Shown here piece by piece: positions 55,020 through 64,000 of a stretch of 64,000 bases of DNA. Within the stretch, counting starts at the first letter, position 1, and each line of letters opens with the position of its first letter. Under the pieces are notes generated by a model. The model was not told the DNA's origin, did no database searches, and saw only the letters and a list, made by a program, of their open reading frames with translations. The DNA is taken from positions 31,806,001-31,870,000 of the forward strand of contig OX419760.1 in assembly GCA_948567375.1 (NCBI GenBank), in the 5' to 3' direction. Both the position numbers and the translations under genes were made by a program. The DNA comes from Lunularia cruciata (lineage: Eukaryota; Streptophyta; Marchantiopsida; Lunulariales; Lunulariaceae).

Positions 55020-56420
55020 GATCAGACCTGACGACAACTTCTCAACGGAGCACACCAAGGTGAATTGAACCTGATGGTACTACTGCAGCTCCTGCTGCCG
55101 ACAAGTGTCGAAATGGGAAAGTATGTCAGAACGATGCTACGTCTTCGAGTTAAAGAGTCGTGGGAACTGACTGACGAGGACCTAGTCCAGTTCTCACGTT
55201 TGCTGCTAAGCTCTAAAGTAGCCGAAACTTCATCACCATATCCTTGAAGTTGTTGGCGTGAAATGAAGGCACTCCATGACACATTTCTTACAAATTCGCT
55301 TACCGTCTGAGGCATGCATCACAGCATATCGAGATGGTTCATTTCGTCACATATGCCTGCTACATCCAAAATGTTTGTCACGAATTACTGGCTCATTCCT
55401 TCTCGAGACAACTGATTGGATAGAGTCTCCGGACCAAACAATGAGGCAGCGAGCCAGCCAGAACTCCTGTCGCACTCGGCTGTATCCCTCAGTGCTCTCA
55501 CGCACTAGCAGGGTTTTCAATCTCTAGCTCATCATCTCAACCCCGTCCGATCCAGTTCCAGGGACTGGTGTTGCAAGGTGAAGTAGGCATTGTCCGTTCA
55601 GAAATCATTCCGCCTTTCATCATCCCCTAACCCCCTTTTCTCCTCTCATCTCCTTTGTAACTGCAAAATCATTGTACTTTTCCCGAACCCTAGCCCTTAT
55701 TTCTTCGTCGTAAGCAGCGGCATGCGCGCCTTGTTATGGCTTTGACATCTTCTCAGGAAGGTTACCTTCGCCCTGGCCTGCCCTGCGCGGCCGGGCCCGG
55801 CCCGGCTCGTCCCTGCATCAGCCCACCTGCCATAGCCGAATAGCCGCAGACATGAAGAATCCGAATACTCTTCCACCTGTCCAAGCCGGCCCATCGGTGG
55901 TCAGAACTCAAACTACGCCATGACGTAGCCACGGAATCGACGGCTTTTAGACTTCGTCGTCGGAGAAGCACGACTCCGGAGACAGTTTATTTTCGTGGTT
56001 ATGTTGAACGGAGAATCAGACAATTCCTTCCTCCCCGTCGTTATCGCATGACGACGGGGAGGAAGGAATGAATGACTGCCTGCCTGCTATGGGATGAATG
56101 AGCGTCATGAGACGGTGCTAGCGAAGCTCGACGTCGACTGAATCTGGATGTGCGCAACCGTGTCGGATGAAACCCGGCACGGGATTTCTTTCAACGAACC
56201 GATAAGTCCAGAGTAGTGTACCGTGAACCCACGGTGTCTATCCCCAGCAGAGGCGTATGCGAACACTGTATCTCATTGCGCGGAAAGGAATACCTGAGTA
56301 CATCTGTGGACGAGATTCCTTTAAGATGGGTGATCGTGTGGCTCGGTAGCCAGGACCAACTCCCTGGCACGCCTGCTACGAATCACCTTGAATAGAAACT
56401 ACGGTACGGTACTTCCGCTT
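55020..56420. other. GC-richer patch, no gene assigned
   Basis: The patch has promoter-like text (CT-rich runs, GAACCCTAGCCC near 55685) and short frames in several registers without motifs. It could hold a leader exon on the plus strand. Confidence 0.35.
56023..56069. repeat. Perfect hairpin: 19-bp arms, 9-base loop
   Basis: Arms 56023-56041 (ATTCCTTCCTCCCCGTCGT) and 56051-56069 are exact reverse complements with loop TATCGCATG. Confidence 0.96.
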
Positions 56421-58009
56421 TAAGTAGCTGCGTCTCTTCAATCTTCCCATCCTCCTATCTTTCTACAAGGCCACGGAGGGCAACGTCGAAGTAGCGCAAC
56501 TCTTCAATTTCGCGTCTGTTTATGGGAGAACACAGCAACTTGATTTCTGGCGTTGCACTAAAATGGATAAGGAGTGTTCTCATATGCACACCAAATATTC
56601 TGAGTTGTGGAACAAGGAAATCTATGGAAAGAAGAGGAAGTTGCAAAAACATGGAGAAAAATGGGGCTTAGAACTGAAACTCACAAGCAAAGCAAGATGT
56701 AAAGTTCGAGAGAAAAGATGAAAGTCGAACACATGAAATAAAATCAAATAGAAATTCAAACAGTGGATTTGGGGCCAGGCAAGAGGCTTCCTTCTTCTTT
56801 TTTGCCTTGTAGGCGAAACTGATGAGTTTGTATGATGATATGAAGGTGATACTGTACATTATTTAAATCGATGATTGAGACGAGGGACATCAAGCTTGTA
56901 GAAGAATGTGCAAAAATATGCAAAGTGTCCTAATTTACGTATAATAGTTTAAAGGTTGAGATCTTTGATACTCAAGGAATCATAAAGTCATAAGCATAAC
57001 AACATTACCGTAGGTGATTTCTTAAATGAACGAATTCAGAATGTATCCCGTGATAGTTCGTTGGAACTTGCGTTTAAGCCTATACAGAACTTCCTGTTGA
57101 TGCTTTTAGATTGAAATGGATATTCCTTCATTAATTTAAACAGTTTACATCTTGCAATCCTCGATCAACATTGAAAATGATTTTTATACTCTAATCAAAT
57201 ATAAAAAAGAAGAAGATGATTTTAACCCTTGCAGAAATAAAATATAAAAAACTCTCAAAGATGAATTGAAATTGCCATGGACTTGTTTTAAGTGCTGTAT
57301 GTAAATATGTAAATCCACTGAAAATGGAATAAGAAAATTAGTTAGATAGGATAAGAATTCTATGCGGGAGATTTTCATATTCAAGGTGAAATCTCCTCGT
57401 TAGCACAGAATTATTAACGCACTTTTTACGCTAGTTTTGAAGAAGACCTAAATGGTTTCCGTATCCAATAGTACATAATTGGACATTTAACCAAAGCGGT
57501 CAAAGTTTATCTAAACTAAGAGTTGGAAGAGCTTAATTGTAAAGAGATGTCATCGTCGGTCCGATTATAAGAAATATAAAGAATAATACCATCTAGACCA
57601 AAGAAGGGAAATCAAGGAAAGTAACGCATAGTTGTACTGACAAGTTTAAGACCTAATAGCCATCCAACATAAAAATGGAAGACGAATATCCAAATCAACA
57701 TGCTTGTAAACAAACCATTCCTTGTGACTTTCTATTGATTCTGGTTTGAGTTTCCAACTTACATGCTCCTCTTTCTTTATCTCGTATCATATTCTTTTTA
57801 GTAGAAATGCTTCAAGATGCTAGAACTGTTAATATCAAATAAAAAAGATACACGAAAGGATTCATGCCTGTACTAAATGTCATATGTTGGTACTCAAAAA
57901 CAAAGTTCAAAGCTGAAGGAAACATTAGAGGCATAAAATTGTTGGCCGCAGTTTTAAAGTTACCATAACGCCAAAGATGTCACAAAAGGTTAACAGAACC
58001 ACGGCTTAC

Positions 58010-58045
58010 TGCTGATTTACTGCTGATTTACTCTGGTAAATCAGC
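58010..58045. repeat. Tandem 11-mer followed by hairpin
   Basis: GCTGATTTACT occurs twice in succession. The second copy then forms a perfect 10-bp stem with GTAAATCAGC (58036-58045) around the loop TCTG. Confidence 0.85.
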
Positions 58046-58081
58046 GAGTTCGAAGATTTGTCCAAATGGTGGGCCATCTAG

Positions 58082-58124
58082 GGAGGCTAGAGCATGTGCC
58101 ATTTAGGCACATGCTGTAGCCTCC
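58082..58124. repeat. Hairpin: 19-bp arms, one mismatch, 5-base loop
   Basis: GGAGGCTAGAGCATGTGCC (58082-58100) pairs with 58106-58124 around ATTTA, with one mismatched position. Confidence 0.93.
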
Positions 58125-60419
58125 TAAGTTGGAAGAGAGATCCTAATCTGTAAATCCACCTACCGCAATCTGTCGAGAGGTGTCGTGTCCAACAGATAAG
58201 ACAACATAGCCGTCCCACGCCGCATTCCCTCATACTACGTATCACAGTACGGTTTCGGATTTTGTATACAATATACGCCTCCAGTCGCGTATACACTATC
58301 ATTGCGTCTACTGCGAACTGGAGAATCAGCGGAGTTGCAACTGACATGCAATGATGAGTAATTTATTCCCTCATCAAACAGTATGCATTATAAATCGTCT
58401 TCATAACTTTAGAGACAAAAAGGACACAGCTAAGTTCAGAGAGGTTCCAGTAGAAAGGAAATGTTTAGTTTCTCGGTAAAGTAAAGCTGGCAGATAAAGT
58501 TGTCGAAGTTAAAAAAGATCCCTAACTTCAATAAGAGATCCTGAATTGAGATATCAAGATCAAATTGATACATTTGAACTTGTTCCCCAAGTGTGATCTG
58601 GATTACCAGTTTTCCTCACGGTAGTATCGTTCAGTTTTATATTATAGATATATCAAAATTAACAATTGTAAGATGCGTTAATGGTGATACAAAAAGAATT
58701 ATCATCTAACGGGATTCAAGCTTTACCCTTATTGATGTCTTACAGCATTCGTGAAGATCGGAAATTAATACATGAAGTATACCTTCATTCATATATTTGG
58801 AATCAATTAATATTTATCCATGCAGTATACTGTATTAAGAATTCATATTTTTCTTAATTTGTAATCTTCTCCACTCAAACTATCTAGTACTGCTTACATA
58901 ATTCAATCTAGGCGTTTATACTGTAATTATTTGAAATAATTAGAATTTCTAAATTTTATATGGACTTCTACAATAATTTATAGCCATATTCCTCCTTGTT
59001 GTTCTTTCGTATAACCTTATATTCGTTCTGTAACTGTTTAAGTCCTGAACTTTTCAGAATCAAATTCAGGATATGTATGGAAAATAGTACCTGCCATTAT
59101 TCGCCAAGATATTCGCTTTCTAACTCAGTGTCTTATATAAATGCGAAAAGTCTTATATAAATAGACTTTCTTTAATATTTCATCAGACTTCAATGAGAAC
59201 AAGAAATACTCTTTTACTTTTAAGACAAGGCATGAAAAGTTGGGCCAATCTACTGTCATATTGAAGATAAAATGCCATATAAGAGTACACTACGAGGATT
59301 TCAATTCTATCTACCATGAAAAGTCTACATCCTTACATAATCACTATCCGTTTCCACTAAAGAAACGTGCCTGACAAAACTAACACAACTCTTAATCTCT
59401 CTAGGACAAATATGAACAACAAGACATTCTTCTCGTGAATACCGAATGGGAGCCAATTGAGCATTCTCACCAATAACGTGACTTCTACGGTCATGTAATA
59501 TCATGTTAGATCCCTTTCCTATCCAAGATCTCTCTTGTGCATACTATAAAGATCCAATCTAGAAGATCGCCTGTTTCCCTTTGAAGATCATAACAATATG
59601 ACATCACAAGATATCTCATGAATGTGCGTGAATTTCCTGTCACTTGTGGAGGCATTGAAAGCATACAAGATTTTCTCTAGACACAAGGAAGTGACATCAC
59701 ATTATTTCATTCTTCTTCGCATAGGTCTTTCTTCTTATGAGTGTAGAAATCTCAGAAGCCCCACCCCAAACAATGAAAAGAACGAGACCAGATCTTTGTC
59801 TTCACAGCATGTTGACCATATGTGAAGACGTTAGACAAATGAAAAAGTACCCCTTTTCCCTTTAGCAACCAGTTTTATGTTGGGACATATATTCCCTCAA
59901 CTCAAAAAGATCCAGAAAGCTTTGCAAATCCCCCGTTCGACGAAAACGATGTATTACGTGGGCCACAGGCCGAAGGATTGAGCAGAGTATAGACATTTTT
60001 CAGTCTTATGACTTTTGGGTTTCGTTTTTTGCTGTCCTTTGGTCGTTTATGTTTCTTCTTGGTCGTTAATGTTTCTTCTTTTGGTCGTTAATGTTTCTAA
60101 TTTCATATCGTCGTGTTGGTGACCATTACTCATACTAATTTGAAAATAAGAACAGCAAAATGATATCGATATATCTTGTAACATCAGGGAAGTTTTCAGA
60201 AATCGCTTCCATAGTCCGAAACCAAGTGGTGGTTGGTGTATGATTATCATAATAGTTAACCCTCGTCATGAAGAGCAGGATGACGAAAATTACACGCAAA
60301 TGTAATCTACTGATGGTTGTTAGTCCACTAAGTTAATCACGTACGACTAACTACAGTACAACTATTCAATGTACAAGTAACTGTAGAACGACGACAGTGG
60401 TTTGTCCATTAATAATCTT

Positions 60420-63215
60420 AGTTTAGTTAAAGGCCACCTCTGGTCACGTCTCCCGGACCCCGCCACCTCACAATTGCGGCTGGTCAGATAGCCGTCTCGC
60501 TGTGTGACTTCCCGGCGGATGGGAACGGGGGAGCAGATTTAGCTAGCACTTTGTCCGAGAGAGAAAGGATGGGTCCCCATCTCTTTCCAAAGGACAAGAC
60601 ATGGATCTCTGAGAGACAGACAAAGATATTTCTGGTTCTCAAAGAGTTTGTCCGTCCTGAGATGTCGCCTTCGTCCTTTTACTCGAACAGGCCTCATGTC
60701 GATATTTCCTCCTTGAATGGACTCCTAGATCATTCACACCGTTGGATTGGACCTTTTGGACGTAGAATAGAGAGGAAAGGTCTATGGAAGTTTGACATGG
60801 GCCCCTGTCGGGAAAAGGCCGGGGCCCTCCGGCCGGGGTCCAAGGATCTCTGTCCTGCCTGTCCCTACCGAAACTAGTGTTCAAACTCCTGAGAACTTGG
60901 AGGGTATACGACTAACTTGTCGCAGGTTAGTCGCGAGGTCACCCCTACGCGATTGCGATTGGTTGCGCGGTGGTTGGGGTTTCCACGTCGTGACGGACAC
61001 AGCGCGACGTCGCGGTGGCGTTCATGATTGATATCTGAGTGAGCGTGTGAGAGGAGAAGGACGAAGCTGTGCATTGTGGTGGGAGATTTTGGGGAGTGAG
61101 AGAGAGCGCAAGGGCGTGAACAGTGAAGTTGTACTGATGCTGCTGCTGGACTCATCAGCATTCTGACGACGTAGAGAGCGTTCATATTCAAGTTACTGCA
61201 ACGGAGAGATTATTGACAGATTCTGGGAGAGGAGGGTAGAGAGAGAGTGAGTGAGTCTGAGTGAGTGCAGTTCTCACGCTTGCGTCTGAGCAGAGAGAGG
61301 TTCAGGATAGTCAGAAGGGACCAGAACGGTGGAACTGAACTGCGGCCGGGCACATTTTAGAGGAATGGGGCTGAAGTAGCACGAGAAACAGAAGAAAGGA
61401 AAATTCAGGAAAGGGGATGCTGTGACTGGTACTACTACTACTAATACTACATCATGTACTACGGAGTGAGTTACCATAGTCTGTTGTTCAGTCTGTCTGT
61501 CTGGTAGGTTCACGGCATATGCCCAACTGTCTGCTGCAGCAGCTGCTGTTTCCTCCCCTCAAATTTCGAGGAGGGGCATTCTAGTATGTAATGCAGGCCG
61601 GAGATTGATCTTGATTGAGCTTGGGAGTCGAGGAGAGGAAGGAAGCAGGTGGGTTGTGTTTGATTCTGCCTTTTCGCCCGTTATCTACAGTAGGTGGGTT
61701 GGGTTGCTGCTTGCTTTGCTGTGAAGTGGATGATGGGGAAGGAATGCACGAGGGAAAAGTTGTGGTAGAGCTGCTGGAGTGTATAGTAGAGTATTAGTGG
61801 GGAGGATCAGCAGGAGCCAGCAGTAGACCCTTGTCTTTGTGTCAGGTGCGGACCATTGTTTGTTGAGTTTCCGAGGTAGGGAGGGAGTCCTCAGAGAGGA
61901 CGGAAGGGAGGGAAAGTGGTCTAGGGAGGTGTGCTCAAAGAGAAGAGCGAGAGAGAGAGAGAGGAGAGAGGAGACGAGACTACACGAGAGTCTAGAATAG
62001 GACGGAAAGGAAGAAGTAGAGCAGCTGTAGTGAAGACGGAAGTGACAGACAGAGAGTGAGTATCTCGTGGATTGTGGAAGGATTCGATGCTCCTTTACTG
62101 ACGAGAGTAGACAAGGTTGGTTCGTTTTTTCTTCTTTCTTGTGTAGTTTGGGATAGTGTTGCTCCTGTACTCCCGGCGGAGATAGGTGGCGGTGGGCTGT
62201 GAATTAGACTATGTTGTGTTTTATTCAATGGCGTTCTGATCTGGAACAACTGCAGACTATCGACAAGGAAGGGAGCGAGATTCTACTACTACTCTTCATC
62301 ACCTGCGTGCCCACATTGTTCAGTTAGCAAACGATTGATGTGAGTGACGGCAAGCAGGCCATCTAGGGAGTTTCAGATGAGATGAGCTGAGTGTGTGGGT
62401 TCTCCTGGTTAGTGAGATGAGCTGAACCGTACAGAGGTCTCATGACCTTGAGATCATCCGCTCTGGTCACGTGAGGAGGTTGCTCTTCCTCGTAGAAGAG
62501 AGAGAGGGAGAGAAGAGAGAGAAAGCGACGCGAGTTCTTAGGGCTGCCGATCAAGATAGCTTTTCCTGGAGAACCAGGAGTGTGGACGACAAAAGTGTCG
62601 TCTGAGGCTCGCTGAGGACTCGAGCGAGATGCCCGTATATGCAGGCATTTTTGTCGCAGTGGACTGTTGCGACAGTGGATCAGCTTATGCTGCTGTTACC
62701 CACCAGTCATGAGTTGATTTTTCTGCAATATATGAAGTTCAGCGCGCAACTGAGTGTAGAGAAGCCACGAACACTCCTCAGTATTGAAGTAAGTCCTTCA
62801 CTTAAAGTTCGTATTTGCCATGGCGATTGCTGGACTATTTTCTTTCTCCGAGTTCCTTGAAACCAGTTTCTAGTTTATCGTATATGTTTTACTAGTACTT
62901 CAATGTGGTGTTGCTGTAAAAGACTGCAACGCCACATTGCGAGTCACGTTTTGTTGGCGAGCTCGAGCTTCGAGTGGATGTTCAGGACCTCGGCTGCCCG
63001 TGTACTGTTGAAAGATCGGAGCTCTCGTTGGCCGGAATAGCTTGAGGCAGGTGCATGTGAAGCCACAGAAACAGTTTAATACGGGAATAGGAGCGGGAAT
63101 GGAAAAGATTTGTTAATACTGACGGCTCTGTTCCTTTCTGCAGGCAGAGTAGAGTCTCTCTTCTTATCCCGTTGCGTCGAGATAGGAGATAGGATGGTTT
63201 TTGGGCTGGTCTCAC
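60420..63215 (+). promoter_or_regulatory. GC- and GA-rich region resembling a long leader
   Basis: From about 60420 the sequence gains GC and CG. From 61000 it is rich in GAGAG, CTGCTG and TACTACTA runs, including (GA) repeats at about 61948-61970. Such long purine-rich leaders are common in plant regulatory genes. No frame longer than about 108 codons is open and none has a motif. It probably precedes the frame at 63216. Confidence 0.4.
62901..62939. repeat. Hairpin: 14-bp arms, one mismatch, 11-base loop
   Basis: CAATGTGGTGTTGC (62901-62914) pairs with GCAACGCCACATTG (62926-62939) apart from one G-T position. Confidence 0.85.
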
Positions 63216-63569
63216 ATGGCGCATACTGGTGATGGAACCAGCAACGGTATGCGCGTGAACGGTTTTCAGGATGGAGGAGGGCTGCGGCTACTTCTGAGAG
63301 GCTTTAGTGCACTTAAGAGGAGCGTTTCAACAAGAGAACTACCATATGAAGGTGATTACACGATGCTCATTCATTTCAGTTTGAACACCTTGAGCATATT
63401 CAAGGAAGTGGACAAAGTAGGAATGCAAGGAAGTGCTGATTGTAACCACAACAGGTACCAAGGCACTGGTGCCAATCGGTTAAGCACCTTAAAACCGTCT
63501 GGGATCTTTGCACATCCCGAACCTCAACATCTGAGTCATGGACTTTCCTGGAAAGTCATCGGTGCTTGA
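63216..63569 (+). CDS. Candidate first coding exon, product unknown
   Basis: An ATG in good context (CACATGGCG) opens a frame MAHTGDGTSNGMRVNGFQ that stays open for 117 codons. It follows the long GA-rich leader. Donor-like sites inside, such as CAG|GATGG-adjacent text and GAAG|GTGATT at about 63351, suggest that only the first part is coding. I recognise no family. The rest of any gene would lie right of the window. Confidence 0.25.
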   Translation: MAHTGDGTSNGMRVNGFQDGGGLRLLLRGFSALKRSVSTRELPYEGDYTMLIHFSLNTLSIFKEVDKVGMQGSADCNHNRYQGTGANRLSTLKPSGIFAHPEPQHLSHGLSWKVIGA

Positions 63570-64000
63570 GTTGGGAGTCTGAACTCCTAGCAGCATGTTA
63601 TATTGTAATAGAATTTCCCAGCAATCGGGGGTACACGGTTTGTTGGACAACAGGACATCAAGAATCTAGTACCGGTTCTGGCTTGATCCCTTTTCTTCGC
63701 TTCCCCTCGCCGTCCAGCCGTGTCTTGTTTTCTCAATCTTCACTTAGCTCAGTTTATCTTTGCATCACCTGTCCAAGAGTATGTAGATTCGGTGTGCATT
63801 CTGGGAGTTGGTCGCGATGTTCTTTCAGAAGATCTAATTTTGGTAGCATCAGCCACCAGGTGAAATAATCACGAATTAACTGTATTCATAGGAATGTGGG
63901 GTAGACTTGATTTGGTCCCTTGACCCTTGATCCTTTTTCATCCTTACTTGAGCCATTAACCTTTTTCTCCTTATTGAGAGGAATCTGCTCATGCATCCTA

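Larger units (their letters stand above)
56430..60400. other. AT-rich intergenic stretch apart from hairpins
   Basis: No open frame has a recognisable motif or a convincing splice context. Short tandem doublets occur, for example TGGTCGTTAATGTTTCTTCTT units near 60040-60100. Confidence 0.6.

Noticed and set aside
55697-55971. Minus-strand Gly/Pro/Ala-rich frames
   Set aside because: They stem from a local run of GGCCCGG text and show no family feature.
58082-58124. Hairpin as a microRNA precursor
   Set aside because: A 19-bp stem with a 5-base loop is too short for a plant precursor, which needs a stem that includes an entire 21-nt duplex with flanking pairing.

Overview
This is nuclear DNA of a land plant. 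A spliced plasma-membrane H+-ATPase gene with nine coding exons and plant-type LTR retrotransposons (initiator-methionine tRNA primer sites, TATA boxes in the LTRs, a chromodomain) point there. Short introns, a GA-rich leader and the style of the H+-ATPase suggest a bryophyte (liverwort or moss). That is an inference; the sequence alone does not name the species.

The window has two halves. Positions 1 to about 31.7 kb are a graveyard of nested retroelements, poor in CG dinucleotides and full of stops. The left end carries the 3' part of a Ty3/gypsy element with an open 1463-codon polyprotein (1-4400) and its 3' LTR (4449-5127). It abuts the 3' end of a chromovirus (5128-5831), which in turn interrupts a minus-strand Ty1/copia element (5832 to about 11.6 kb). 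Then come tandem repeats, a solo chromovirus LTR with a 5-bp target duplication (14708-15133), an orphan LTR of the left-end Ty3 family (16269-16957) and a decayed gag (17438-18420). From 22873 to 28439 lies a complete but inactivated chromovirus. It sits inside a decayed reverse-transcriptase retroelement that resumes at 28446 and runs to about 31.64 kb, and the insertion is flanked by a 6-bp duplication.

Positions 31.7-34.5 kb are AT-rich and gene-free. CG content then returns to normal. A leader region (34.56-35.85 kb) leads into the H+-ATPase gene (35846 to 42053 or beyond), the one gene here I can assign with high confidence. All catalytic motifs are present and the eight internal splice junctions keep the frame. 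Its C-terminus is ambiguous: the expected terminal Tyr-Thr-Val lies exactly on a candidate splice donor, and the literal reading frame runs on for another 32 residues.

From 42.2 to 64 kb I see no gene I can name. The stretch holds compositional islands (52.5-53.5, 55.0-56.4 and 60.4-63.6 kb) that look like leaders or first exons, a candidate first exon at 63216, tRNA-like fragments, short tandem repeats, and an unusual number of perfect or near-perfect hairpins with unrelated arm sequences and very short loops. I found no evidence for a CRISPR array, rRNA gene, intact tRNA gene or novel multigene system.
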